Positions 25,410 to 32,680 of a stretch of DNA of 64,000 nt are shown piece by piece. The stretch's first letter is position 1; the number at the start of each line of letters is the position of its first letter. Origin of the DNA: Neisseria dentiae (lineage in GTDB: Bacteria > Pseudomonadota > Gammaproteobacteria > Burkholderiales > Neisseriaceae); NCBI RefSeq assembly GCF_024580525.1, contig NZ_JANIKQ010000004.1, positions 1 through 64,000 of the forward strand. The letters are read 5' to 3'. The notes below the pieces were generated by a model. The model was not told the origin of the DNA, searched no databases, and saw only the letters and a list, made by a program, of their open reading frames with translations. The position numbers were made by a program, and so were the translations under genes.

Positions 25410-25437
25410 TGTAAGAAGCCGCCGCCTGCGCCGTCTA
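25410..25437 (+). promoter_or_regulatory. candidate ECF sigma promoter of the RiPP cluster
   Basis: TGTAAG (25410-25415), 16-base spacer, CGTCTA (25432-25437). The TGTAA/CGTC pair with 15-17 base spacing is a common ECF promoter form, and an ECF sigma gene lies in the same cluster. The inferred transcription start is about 25 bases before the first ATG. Confidence 0.55.
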
Positions 25438-25468
25438 CTCGGGCATAAATAATTTTTCAGGAACCATC

Positions 25469-25924
25469 ATGAACCGCACAGCTTGTTTGAGCCGCTTTTC
25501 AGACACATGGGGCAAAGATGCCGCGCTTTTGGGTTTGCGCTTGTTTGCCGCTTATGAATTCTGGGAAGCGGGTATCGAAAAATGGAACGGCCAAAACTGG
25601 TTTGCCGATATTCAAAGCGCGTTTCCGTTTCCGTTCAATTTGTTTTCCGCCGGATTCAACTGGACGGCGGCAACGGGCATCGAGTTGGTGGCACCGTTGT
25701 TGCTGCTGTTCGGCCTGTTCGGGCGCGCCGGAGCGCTGATGCTGATGGCGCTAACGGCGGTGGCATGGGCGGCGGTGCACAGCGGCAACGGCTATAACGT
25801 GTGCGACAACGGCTACAAAATGGCGCTGATTTATCTGGTAGCGCTGCTGCCGTTGGTTTTGCAGGGCATGGGCCGTTTTTCGCTGGACTATCTGCTTTTC
25901 GGCCGGCGCAATAAGGCCGTCTGA
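25469..25924 (+). CDS. hvfX: DoxX-family membrane protein of the RiPP cluster (HvfX-like)
   Basis: 151 residues with four hydrophobic segments. The first contains LGLRLFAAYEFWEAGIEKWNG, and the second and third run through ATGIELVAPLLLLFGLFGRAGALMLMALTAVAWAAV. It matches DoxX proteins that accompany bufferin/oxazolin clusters (HvfX in Haemophilus influenzae). Its role is unknown; it may take part in redox or quinone chemistry or in transport. It is the first gene after the candidate ECF promoter. A Cys lies in the periplasmic-side loop (YNVCDNGY). It ends in a DUS and is followed by the precursor gene at 26010. Confidence 0.85.
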   Translation: MNRTACLSRFSDTWGKDAALLGLRLFAAYEFWEAGIEKWNGQNWFADIQSAFPFPFNLFSAGFNWTAATGIELVAPLLLLFGLFGRAGALMLMALTAVAWAAVHSGNGYNVCDNGYKMALIYLVALLPLVLQGMGRFSLDYLLFGRRNKAV

Positions 25925-26009
25925 AACGGTTAAGTGCCGTTTTATCCGGCAGAGATTTTATTCTTTATTGGTTTTATCCCCTCTATATGTTTGAAAGGAA
26001 AAAAGAAAT

Positions 26010-26276
26010 ATGAAAACCACTTCTACTTTGATGGCATTGGCCGGCGCACTGGTTTTGGCGGGCTGCCAGGTCGAGCCTGCGCAATCTTCTTCGCCGGAAG
26101 TGTCGGTGCAGCAGAAAGCGGGCGAGGGCAAGTGCGGCGAAGGCAAATGCGGCGCGGCTTCCCAAGCGGGCAAGGCTGCCGAAGGTAAGTGCGGCGAGGG
26201 CAAATGCGGCGCAGCTTCCCAAGCGGGCAAGGCTGCCGAAGGCAAATGCGGCGAAGGCAAGTGCGGCAGCAAATAA
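26010..26276 (+). CDS. lipoprotein-type RiPP precursor with six EGKCG motifs
   Basis: 88 residues. The signal peptide ends in a lipobox LAGC (Cys19), so the mature peptide should start with a lipid-modified Cys. The rest is short and hydrophilic and carries six EGKCG motifs (Cys42, 47, 61, 66, 80 and 85) in pairs. A 19-residue unit (EGKCGEGKCGAASQAGKAA, 57 bp) repeats about 2.4 times. EGKCG is the core motif of the HvfA/bufferin copper-binding RiPPs, where the MNIO enzyme converts the Cys. Known HvfA-type precursors are secreted soluble peptides, so lipid anchoring would place the copper-binding part on a membrane. A second, non-lipidated precursor follows. The start has an AAAGGAAAAAAG site. 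Confidence 0.85.
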   Translation: MKTTSTLMALAGALVLAGCQVEPAQSSSPEVSVQQKAGEGKCGEGKCGAASQAGKAAEGKCGEGKCGAASQAGKAAEGKCGEGKCGSK

Positions 26277-26382
26277 TGTGATGCCGGTTTGAAAAGGCTG
26301 CCAGGCATTTTCAGACGGCCTCATGTGTTCAACTTCATTTTCAATACTTGTTAATTTTCAATACTTTTTAAAAGGAAACATC

Positions 26383-26676
26383 ATGAAAAAATCTTCTTCC
26401 CTGATTGCATTGGCCGGTGCGCTGGCATTGTTGGGCGGACAGGCAATGGCGGAAACCAAACAGCCCGCCGCAGCCAAAACCGTGAAAACCGCTGTTAAAA
26501 AAGCGCAGGAAGGCGCTTGCGGCGAGGGCAAATGCGGCGCGTCGGCCGGCAAGAAATCTGCCGGTAAAGCGGGCGAAGGCAAGTGCGGCGAAGGCAAGTG
26601 TGGGGCTTCGGCAAAAAAGAAACCCGCCAAAGCCGCCGAAGGTAAATGCGGCGAAGGCAAGTGCGGTAGCAAATAA
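26383..26676 (+). CDS. hvfA: secreted RiPP precursor with EGKCG motifs (HvfA/bufferin-like)
   Basis: 97 residues from the ATG at 26383, with AAAAGGAAACATC upstream. The signal peptide is of the SPase I type (LIALAGALALLGGQAMAE, cleavage after AMA near residue 23), followed by a Lys/Ala-rich leader-like stretch, then one EGACG and five EGKCG motifs (Cys46, 51, 68, 73, 89 and 94) spaced by GASAGKK-type linkers. Family knowledge: the DUF692 enzyme and its DUF2063 partner modify the Cys of EGKCG into copper-binding heterocycles. The paralogue just upstream has a lipobox. A DUS-pair terminator lies between this gene and the enzyme genes, which would make more precursor than enzyme. Confidence 0.88.
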   Translation: MKKSSSLIALAGALALLGGQAMAETKQPAAAKTVKTAVKKAQEGACGEGKCGASAGKKSAGKAGEGKCGEGKCGASAKKKPAKAAEGKCGEGKCGSK

Positions 26677-26683
26677 GCGCTTG

Positions 26684-26722
26684 AGGCCGTCTGAAAAGGT
26701 TTGCCGTTTTCAGACGGCCTTT
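26684..26722 (+). terminator. intra-cluster DUS-pair terminator
   Basis: AGGCCGTCTGAAAA and TTTTCAGACGGCCT around a 9-base loop, then TTTT. It lies after the second precursor and before the MNIO gene, so it probably attenuates enzyme expression. Confidence 0.7.
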
Positions 26723-26762
26723 TCGCCCCGTATGGTTGGAACAGTATGATAAAGGAGATGGA

Positions 26763-27614
26763 ATGAATACCTTGCACGGCGCCGGTTTGGGCTACAAACG
26801 CAGCATGGCTGCCGATTTCTTGCAGCTTGACCGCAACAACAGCCCGATCCGTTTCATTGAAATCGCCCCCGAAAACTGGTTGAGAATGGGCGGCGCGGCA
26901 CGCAAGCAGTTTGATGAAGTGGCCGAACGCTTTCCCGTTGCCTGCCACGGCCTGTCGCTGTCGCTGGGCGGGCAAGACCCGTTGCAGCTTGATTTTCTCA
27001 AACAAATCAAAGCATTTTTGCGGCAATACCGCATCGGCTTTTTTTCGGAGCATTTGAGCTATTGCAGCCACCACGGCCATATTTACGACCTGCTGCCGCT
27101 GCCGTTTACCGAAGAGTCGGTGCGCCACACCGCCGCGCGCATCCGGGCGGTGCAGGATATTCTTGAAATGCGCATCGCCGTGGAAAACACTTCATATTAC
27201 GCCCACAACCCGATTGCCGAGATGGACGAAGCCGAGTTTCTCAACGCCGTGGTGCGCGAGGCCGACTGCGACATCCATCTGGACATCAACAATATCTACG
27301 TTAACGCCGTCAACCACGGCATCGTCGCCCCGCGCGACTACATCGACCGCACCGATTTGGCGCGCGTCAGCTATATGCACATGGCCGGCCACGACGAAGA
27401 AACCGAAAACCTGCTCATCGACACCCACGGCCAGCCCGTGTGCGATGACGTGTGGGATTTGTTTGCCTATGCCTGCCGCCGCCTGCCGCACAGCGTGCCC
27501 ACCTTGCTGGAGCGCGACAGCAACTTCCCGCCGTTTGCCGAGCTGGAAGCCGAAGTCGCCCGCATCGCCGCCATCCAACAACAAGCAGAAAAGGAACGCC
27601 ATGCAGCCGCATAA
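26763..27614 (+). CDS. hvfB: DUF692/MNIO family peptide-modifying oxygenase (HvfB/BufB-like)
   Basis: 283 residues from the ATG at 26763, with a strong AAAGGAGATGG site. It is a TIM-barrel multinuclear non-heme iron enzyme. Visible candidate metal ligands include His62 ([10 protein letters not shown]), Glu96/His97 (FSEHLSY), Glu141 (VENTSYY), Asp174 and Asn176/177 ([10 protein letters not shown]), His206/His210 (HMAGHDE), His222 (DTHGQPV) and Glu250 (LLERDSN). These match the DUF692 pattern known from MbnB and BufB/HvfB, which install heterocycles on Cys. It should act in the cytoplasm on the precursors before export. The 3' end overlaps the next gene by 14 bases, showing tight coupling. Confidence 0.93.
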   Translation: MNTLHGAGLGYKRSMAADFLQLDRNNSPIRFIEIAPENWLRMGGAARKQFDEVAERFPVACHGLSLSLGGQDPLQLDFLKQIKAFLRQYRIGFFSEHLSYCSHHGHIYDLLPLPFTEESVRHTAARIRAVQDILEMRIAVENTSYYAHNPIAEMDEAEFLNAVVREADCDIHLDINNIYVNAVNHGIVAPRDYIDRTDLARVSYMHMAGHDEETENLLIDTHGQPVCDDVWDLFAYACRRLPHSVPTLLERDSNFPPFAELEAEVARIAAIQQQAEKERHAAA

Positions 27615-28323
27615 CCCCAGCCCCTCCGCCCGCGCGCAGGCCGAGCTGGCCGACCATGTGCGCAACCCCGCACTGCCCGCGCCTGCCGGCATCGCCCCCG
27701 AGCGCCTGGTCGTGTACACCCGCCTGGTGCGCAACAATTTGAAAAGCTTTCTCGACCTCTGTTTCAGCGACAGCAGCCTCATGCTTGACCCCACGCAATG
27801 GCAGGGCTGGCAGAACCGCTTTCTGATCGAAGCGCGCCCCGAATCGCCGTTTTTCAACGATATTCCCGCGCAATTTCTCGCCTATCTCAACCGCCTGCCC
27901 GAACACGACAGGCCGTCTGAAAATATTCTGGCGATGATGGATTTCGAAACCGCGCTGCTGCACGCAGAAACCGCCCGACAACCCGATTCAGACGGCCGCT
28001 GGCACGAACACAGCGTGTTATCATGGGCGCCTGCCGCCCGCCTGCAACAATATCCCTGCGATTTCGTCAGCAGCGGTTTGGCGCAGATAAACGCTGGCGC
28101 GTGTCACGTTTTAAGCTGGCGCAACCGCCGCAACGAAGTGTATTACCGCATTGTGGAAGATACCGATTTGTTTTTACTGCAACATTTTCAAAGCCAAAAC
28201 GACACCTTCGCCCGCCTGCTCGAAAGCCTGCAAAGCCTGCTGCCGGGGCAGGACATCGAAGGCCGTTTGAAAACGGCTGTAGGCGGCTGGGTGGAAGCCG
28301 GCGTTTTACTCACGGCGGAATAA
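27601..28323 (+). CDS. hvfC: DUF2063 family partner protein (HvfC/BufC-like)
   Basis: 240 residues from the ATG at 27601. The open frame runs further upstream inside the MNIO gene but does not resemble the family there. The N-terminal part has the DUF2063 features: [24 protein letters not shown]. The middle has a [19 protein letters not shown] segment and YLNRLPEH, and the C-terminal part a [10 protein letters not shown] helix. In bufferin and oxazolin systems this protein binds the precursor and delivers it to the MNIO enzyme. It overlaps hvfB by 14 bases and is followed after 3 bases by the sigma factor. Confidence 0.9.
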   Translation: MQPHNPSPSARAQAELADHVRNPALPAPAGIAPERLVVYTRLVRNNLKSFLDLCFSDSSLMLDPTQWQGWQNRFLIEARPESPFFNDIPAQFLAYLNRLPEHDRPSENILAMMDFETALLHAETARQPDSDGRWHEHSVLSWAPAARLQQYPCDFVSSGLAQINAGACHVLSWRNRRNEVYYRIVEDTDLFLLQHFQSQNDTFARLLESLQSLLPGQDIEGRLKTAVGGWVEAGVLLTAE

Positions 28324-28326
28324 ATT

Positions 28327-28920
28327 ATGGAAGCATTCACGCAAAAACTGGCCGCCATTCACCAAGATGTGCTGCGCTTTGCCAAAATCCAACTGCGCGA
28401 TGACTATTTGGCCGAAGACATCGTGCAAGATACGCTGGTTGCTGCCATCGCCAAACACAGCCAGTTCCGCGGCGATGCCGGGCTGAAAACCTGGGTGTTG
28501 AGCATACTCAAAAACAAAATCGCCGATTACTTCCGCAGCCACAAATACACCGTCAGCCTTGAGAGCCTGCAAGAAGAAAACGACGCCATCGAACGCCACT
28601 ACGACTACTGTTTCGACGAAAACGGCCATTGGCAGCTTGCCGACAGCCCGCAAAACTGGCAGCCCGCCCCCGAAGAAGCCGTTGCCCGGCAGGATTTTTT
28701 CCGCGCGCTCGAAAACTGCATGCAGAGCCTGCCGCAGGATACCGCCCGCATTTTCTATTTGCGCGAAGTGATGGGCTGGGATGTGGAAGAAATCTGCCGC
28801 GAATTTGCCATCAGCAAAGATAACTGCTACGTTATTTTGCACCGCGCCCGCAACGGCCTGCGCCGGTGCCTGCAACACTGCTGGTTCGACTCGGCCGAAG
28901 AAGAAGGCGCAGGGAAATAA
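28327..28920 (+). CDS. ECF-type sigma factor of the RiPP cluster
   Basis: 197 residues. Region 2 is seen in DDYLAEDIVQDTLVAAIAKHSQFRGDAGLKTWVLSILKNKIADYF (split in the sequence), region 4 in LPQDTARIFYLREVMGWDVEEICREFAIS with SKDNCYVILHRARNGLRRCL as the recognition helix. A long linker (about 80-130) separates them. It starts 3 bases after hvfC and should direct transcription of this cluster, perhaps from the TGTAAG-N16-CGTCTA site at 25410. Known bufferin clusters in other bacteria are controlled by ECF sigma factors that respond to copper or to cell stress. Two Cys (in NCYVIL and RRCLQHCW) could be relevant to metal sensing; that is speculation. Confidence 0.92.
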   Translation: MEAFTQKLAAIHQDVLRFAKIQLRDDYLAEDIVQDTLVAAIAKHSQFRGDAGLKTWVLSILKNKIADYFRSHKYTVSLESLQEENDAIERHYDYCFDENGHWQLADSPQNWQPAPEEAVARQDFFRALENCMQSLPQDTARIFYLREVMGWDVEEICREFAISKDNCYVILHRARNGLRRCLQHCWFDSAEEEGAGK

Positions 28921-28929
28921 GGAGGAAAT

Positions 28930-29106
28930 ATGTTGAAATGCAAAGAAGCCTGCGTATTGCTTTCGCAAAGCCAAGACCGCACACTCACTCCGCGCGAACG
29001 CCTTTCGGTGTGGGTGCATCTGGCAATTTGCCCGCATTGCCGCCGATACCGCAAGCAGTTGAAGTTTATCAGAAAAAATATTAAAAACTGGCAGGAGCGG
29101 GAATAG
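28930..29106 (+). CDS. small zinc-finger (zf-HC2/ZAS-like) anti-sigma factor
   Basis: 58 residues. The ATG at 28930 has an AGGAGGAAAT site and lies 9 bases after the sigma gene. The N-terminus CKEACVLLSQSQDRTLTPRERLSVWVHLAICPHC follows the zinc anti-sigma pattern: His30-x3-Cys34-x2-Cys37, with an upstream Cys. No transmembrane helix follows the zinc motif; the tail is KFIRKNIKNWQERE. This is a soluble, ZAS-only protein, probably binding the ECF factor in the cytoplasm. Because the sensor part is missing, the signal might be read by the Cys/His zinc site itself. Confidence 0.85.
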   Translation: MLKCKEACVLLSQSQDRTLTPRERLSVWVHLAICPHCRRYRKQLKFIRKNIKNWQERE

Positions 29107-29156
29107 GGAGGGGCGGCCGGCTGGAAATTTTCGTGTTTGCCGGCAGGCCATACGGG

Positions 29157-29190
29157 TAGCGGTTTTTAAACGATAAAACCGCTGCTTTAT
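29157..29190 (+). terminator. terminator of the RiPP-ECF cluster
   Basis: AGCGGTTTT, loop TAAACGAT, AAAACCGCT, then GCTTTATTTTTG. It follows the anti-sigma gene by about 50 bases. Confidence 0.75.
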
Positions 29191-29248
29191 TTTTGCTATT
29201 GTGAATCAATTTAAGAAAGATATGCACGCCATAATCGGATTAAGTCCA

Positions 29249-29269
29249 ATTATGATAAATAATTACCAT
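29249..29269 (+). promoter_or_regulatory. Fur-box-like site 1, upstream of fetA
   Basis: AATTATGATAAATAATTACCA matches the GATAATGATAATCATTATC pattern loosely, and it overlaps a possible -35 (TTACCA, 29263-29268) of an upstream promoter with -10 TATATT (29286-29291), 17 bases apart. Confidence 0.5.
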
Positions 29270-29298
29270 AAAAATAGTTTTATGGTATATTTTATTTT

Positions 29299-29362
29299 AA
29301 GTAACTGTATTTGAATATAAAAAAACAAAACTCGGTTCGGCGAAAGCCGAGCCGAATTTTTT
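29299..29362 (+). ncRNA. candidate short Fur-controlled transcript
   Basis: The promoter with -35 TTACCA and -10 TATATT (29286-29291) would start near 29299. A good terminator hairpin (TCGGTTCGGC, GAAA, GCCGAGCCGA, TTTTTT) ends at 29362, before the fetA promoter. The result is a roughly 65-nt RNA. It may instead be only a leader or an insulating terminator; there is no homology evidence. Confidence 0.3.
29332..29362 (+). terminator. hairpin terminator upstream of the fetA promoter
   Basis: 10-bp stem (29332-29341 with 29346-29355, one G-T pair), GAAA tetraloop, and a run of six T. It separates fetA from upstream transcription. Confidence 0.75.
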
Positions 29363-29363
29363 A

Positions 29364-29392
29364 TTGACATAAAATTATTCCTGCAATACTAT
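29364..29392 (+). promoter_or_regulatory. fetA promoter with a second Fur-like site nearby
   Basis: TTGACA (29364-29369), 17-base spacer, TACTAT (29387-29392). AT-rich sequence with GTAAATAATACTAATTC just after the -10 could be a Fur site. The spacer has no poly-C tract, unlike the phase-variable meningococcal and gonococcal fetA promoter. Confidence 0.6.
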
Positions 29393-29455
29393 ATAAAAAT
29401 GTAAATAATACTAATTCTTAATTAATTTATTTTAAGTGCGTAAACGAGGTGAAAA

Positions 29456-31558
29456 ATGAAAAAAACGATGCTGGCCGTGTTAATCGGTAATGTGTTCATC
29501 GCGCCTGTATGGGCGGAAACGGAAGTGCAGAGCGTGGCGTTGGACAACGTGGTGGTCAAAGGCGACCGCCAAGGTGCCAAGGTCAAAACCAATGTGGTTA
29601 CGCTGCAAGAAAAAGACGAAAGCACCGCAACCGATTTGCGCGGTCTGCTGCAAGAAGAGCCGGCCGTTGATTTCGGCGGCGGCAACGGCACTTCGCAGTT
29701 TTTAACGATTCGCGGAATGGGGCAGAACTCTGTTGACATCAAAGTGGACAATGCTTATTCCGACAGCCAGATTCTGTATCACCAAGGCCGTTTCATTATC
29801 GACCCGGCGTTGGTGAAAGTGGTATCGGTGCAGAAGGGTGCGGGTTCGGCCAGCGCGGGCATCGGCGCCACCAACGGCGCGATTGTTACCAAAACGGTTG
29901 ATGCGGCAGACCTGCTCAAGGGTTTGGATAAAGACTGGGGCGTGCGCGTGAATGCCGGCTATTCCAGCAACACGGGCCATTCATACGGCACCAGCGTATT
30001 CGGTAAAGCCGGCAATTTCGACGGTTTGCTGTCTTACAGCCGCACCGATGAAGACGATTATAAGGCGGGCAAGGGCTATGCCAACCAATACGGCGGCAAC
30101 ACCGTGCTGAAAAGCGGTTTGGACAAACGCAGTTATTTGGCCAAACTCGGTGCGAACTTTAACAACCACCGCATTGTATTGAGCCATATGCAGGACCAAC
30201 ACAGGGGCGAGCGTTTTGTGCGGGAGGAATTCGGCTGGGAAACAACGAGAAGAGATAACGGCAGTATCGCATCGAACAGCCCGACTTACCGCGAAACCAC
30301 ACTTTCCAACACCAATTTGGAGTGGACGGCAACAGACTTGGGCTTTATCGATAAATTGGAAGCCAACGCATATTTAATGAAAAACAAGCGCTATTCTGCC
30401 GATGATTCCAACAACGGTTACGCAGGTATGGTTCCCGGGCCGACCACCACCGTTATTGAAACCAAAGGCGCCAACTTGGGTTTGGACAGCCGCATCGGCG
30501 GGCGCACGACATTGAAATACGGCGTCAACTACCGCCATCAAGAAATCGAGCCGCATGCGTTTCTTAACGGCCAATACAGCAACCCTAATAATGCAGCCGC
30601 CCAAGCCTTGGTTAGAAGCTACAATTTAACCAATCCGAAAAAAACCGATTCGGGCGTGTATGTGGAAGCGATTAACGACATCGGCGATTTCACCCTTACC
30701 GCAGGCTTGCGCTACGATTATTTCGACATCAAAACCCACGACGGCAAATCGGTTTCAGACGGCCGGCTCAACCCGAGTTTCGGTTTGATTTGGCAGCCGC
30801 TCGACACGCTCAGCTTCAGCGCCGTCCACAACTACGCCACCCGCAGCCCGCGCCTTTATGATGCATTGCTCAGCCACGGCCGGCGCGGAATTGTTTCCAT
30901 TGCCGACGGCACCAAGGCCGAGCGTGCACGCAACACCGAAATCGGCTTTAACTACAATAACGGCACGTTTGCCGCCAACGGCAGCTATTTCTGGCAAACC
31001 ATCAAGGATGCCATCGCCAACCCGCAGGACCGCCATGATGCGTCCGGCAACGCCATTGCAGGCATTCGTGAAACCACCAATGCCGGCTATATTAAAAACC
31101 GGGGTTACGAATTGGGCGCGTCTTACCGTACCGGCGGGCTGATTGTCAGGGCGGGCGTGGCGCACAGCAAGCCGCGTATTTACGACACGCACCCCGAAAA
31201 ACTGTTAAGCGCCAACCCCGAGTTTGCCGTTCAAGTGGGGCGCACGTGGACCGCGTCGCTGGCCTACCGCTTTAACAAGCCCAATCTGGAAATAGGCTGG
31301 CAAAACCGCACCGTGCAGAAGGCTTCGGGTTCCGTTTTGGTGCGCGACCAAAATGGCAATGCCAGCCAGGTCGAGCGTAAGAGCTACAACGTGAATGATA
31401 TTTTTGCCAACTGGAAGCCGCTGGGTAAAGACACTTTGAACGTGAACTTCGCAATCAATAACGTGTTCAACAAGTTTTATTATCCGCACAGCCAGAGGGG
31501 CGAAACCCTGCCGGGCATAGGCCGCGATTTCCGCTTGGCCGTAAACTATAAGTTTTAA
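29456..31558 (+). CDS. fetA: FetA (FrpB)-like TonB-dependent ferric-siderophore receptor
   Basis: 700 residues. Signal peptide to about residue 21 (IAPVWAE), plug domain with IRGMGQNSVDIKVDNAYSDSQILYHQGRF, and a 22-strand barrel ending LPGIGRDFRLAVNYKF with the terminal Phe needed for outer-membrane assembly. The match to meningococcal FetA is close over most of the length (for example SASAGIGATNGAIVTKTVDAADLLKGLDK). The external variable region around NGQYSNPNNAAAQALV is short. The receptor takes up ferric siderophores. FetB-F, the periplasmic protein and ABC transporter that follow in pathogenic species, do not follow here. The ATG has a GAGGTG site. Confidence 0.93.
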   Translation: MKKTMLAVLIGNVFIAPVWAETEVQSVALDNVVVKGDRQGAKVKTNVVTLQEKDESTATDLRGLLQEEPAVDFGGGNGTSQFLTIRGMGQNSVDIKVDNAYSDSQILYHQGRFIIDPALVKVVSVQKGAGSASAGIGATNGAIVTKTVDAADLLKGLDKDWGVRVNAGYSSNTGHSYGTSVFGKAGNFDGLLSYSRTDEDDYKAGKGYANQYGGNTVLKSGLDKRSYLAKLGANFNNHRIVLSHMQDQHRGERFVREEFGWETTRRDNGSIASNSPTYRETTLSNTNLEWTATDLGFIDKLEANAYLMKNKRYSADDSNNGYAGMVPGPTTTVIETKGANLGLDSRIGGRTTLKYGVNYRHQEIEPHAFLNGQYSNPNNAAAQALVRSYNLTNPKKTDSGVYVEAINDIGDFTLTAGLRYDYFDIKTHDGKSVSDGRLNPSFGLIWQPLDTLSFSAVHNYATRSPRLYDALLSHGRRGIVSIADGTKAERARNTEIGFNYNNGTFAANGSYFWQTIKDAIANPQDRHDASGNAIAGIRETTNAGYIKNRGYELGASYRTGGLIVRAGVAHSKPRIYDTHPEKLLSANPEFAVQVGRTWTASLAYRFNKPNLEIGWQNRTVQKASGSVLVRDQNGNASQVERKSYNVNDIFANWKPLGKDTLNVNFAINNVFNKFYYPHSQRGETLPGIGRDFRLAVNYKF

Positions 31559-31586
31559 CCTGAAACCTTTATAACAAATCAGTTTG

Positions 31587-31666
31587 CGTCATGCTCGGGC
31601 TTGGCCCGAGCATCTTTTTGTTTCAAAAGGAATAACAGATACTCGGGTCAAGCCCGAGTATGACGA
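31587..31666. repeat. dispersed palindromic repeat, copy A
   Basis: Two inverted arms, CGTCATGCTCGGGCTTGGCCCGAGCAT and its relative CAGATACTCGGGTCAAGCCCGAGTATGACG, around about 23 bases. It sits between converging fetA and fpr and probably ends both transcripts. The right flank (AAATAAATTCAGGATTAAAACG) is shared with the copy at 53400. Confidence 0.75.
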
Positions 31667-31711
31667 AACATAAATAAATTCAGGATTAAAACGTATTTGT
31701 ACAAAAGTCTC

Positions 31712-31749
31712 AGGCCGTCTGAAAGCATCAAAATCTTTCAGACGGCCTT
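31712..31749. terminator. DUS-pair hairpin between fetA and fpr
   Basis: AGGCCGTCTGAAAG, short loop, CTTTCAGACGGCCTTT. Confidence 0.7.
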
Positions 31750-31776
31750 TGCGTTGGGTGTCAAGTGAAGCGGGGG

Positions 31777-32553
31777 TTAAAACCCGTTTTCCATCATAAT
31801 CTGCCCCGGCACGCGGTTGCGGTGCATGGCGAAACCCATATCGAGCAGGGCTTGGAACGTGTCTTTTACCATCGCGGGGTTGCCGCAGATCATAAAGCGC
31901 GTGTTCTGCGGAGTGAACGGCTTGCCTGCGGCGGCGGCCAGTTCGCCGTTTTTCAGCAGCTCGGGCAGGCGTTTGTTTAGCGCGCCCGCCGCCTGCCCGC
32001 GGGTGAGCACGGGCAGGAAGGTGAGTTTGCGGAAATATTCGCCCACCAGCGGGTGGTTTTGCAAATCGGCGATGCGGCGGTTGAAAATCAGCTCGCCGGC
32101 ATAGGAAACGGAGTGCGCCAGCACCAAGCTGTCGAAACGCTGCCAGATTTCGGGCTGTTCCAATATCGACAAAAACGGCGCGATACCCGAGCCGGTGCAG
32201 AGCATCACCAAATCTTTGCCGTCGGGGAAGCGTTCGGGCAGCAGAAAGCCGGTGGCGGTTTTGTCGAGCAGCACGGTGTCGCCGCTTTGCAGCACGGCGA
32301 GTTTGGCCGACATCGGGCCGTTTTCGATCAGCACGGCAAAATATTCGAGCGTGTCGGCATATTCGGCAGACATCACCGAATAGGCGCGCCAGATAAAACC
32401 GGCGCCGTCGCGGAAACCCAGCCGTGAAAACTGCCCGGCCGAGAAGCGGTAGCTTTCGGGGCGGGTGATGGCAAACGTCATCAGCTTGGGCGTGTGGTGT
32501 TCAACCCATAAAACGGTTTCTTCGGTGTATTTGGCTTCGGGGGCGGCGCTCAT
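31777..32553 (-). CDS. fpr: ferredoxin/flavodoxin-NADP+ reductase
   Basis: 258 residues, the usual bacterial Fpr length. The FAD-binding motif is in WRAYSVMSAEYADTLEYF, and the NADP-binding part has LVMLCTGSGIAPFLSIL and FMICGNPAMVKDTFQALL. The C-terminal VPGQIMMENGF is of the subclass II type. It moves electrons between NADPH and ferredoxin/flavodoxin, for example for oxidative stress response or Fe-S or haem chemistry. It converges with fetA and is followed on its 5' side by DUS sequences and a Correia-type element. Confidence 0.94.
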   Translation of the reverse strand: MSAAPEAKYTEETVLWVEHHTPKLMTFAITRPESYRFSAGQFSRLGFRDGAGFIWRAYSVMSAEYADTLEYFAVLIENGPMSAKLAVLQSGDTVLLDKTATGFLLPERFPDGKDLVMLCTGSGIAPFLSILEQPEIWQRFDSLVLAHSVSYAGELIFNRRIADLQNHPLVGEYFRKLTFLPVLTRGQAAGALNKRLPELLKNGELAAAAGKPFTPQNTRFMICGNPAMVKDTFQALLDMGFAMHRNRVPGQIMMENGF

Positions 32554-32680
32554 CGCAGTTCCTGGTGTGTGTTTCAGACGGCCTTAAGGTATTGGCAAAG
32601 TCTCGGCTTTACAGACGGTTTCGGATTATACCGAAAGGCCGTCTGAAAGATAATCGCCGCGCGTGTTTTAACAATGCTTA

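Noticed and set aside
26358..27128. 256-residue minus frame over the precursor and hvfB genes
   Set aside because: It contains repeated LPSPHLPSAAL, the antisense of EGKCG repeats.
27163..27600. Upstream extension of the hvfC frame giving a 386-residue protein
   Set aside because: The extra part is Thr/Pro/Ser-rich shadow sequence of hvfB in another frame. The family start is the ATG at 27601.
29370..29386. Poly-C phase-variation tract in the fetA promoter
   Set aside because: The spacer is TAAAATTATTCCTGCAA; no homopolymer of C or G.
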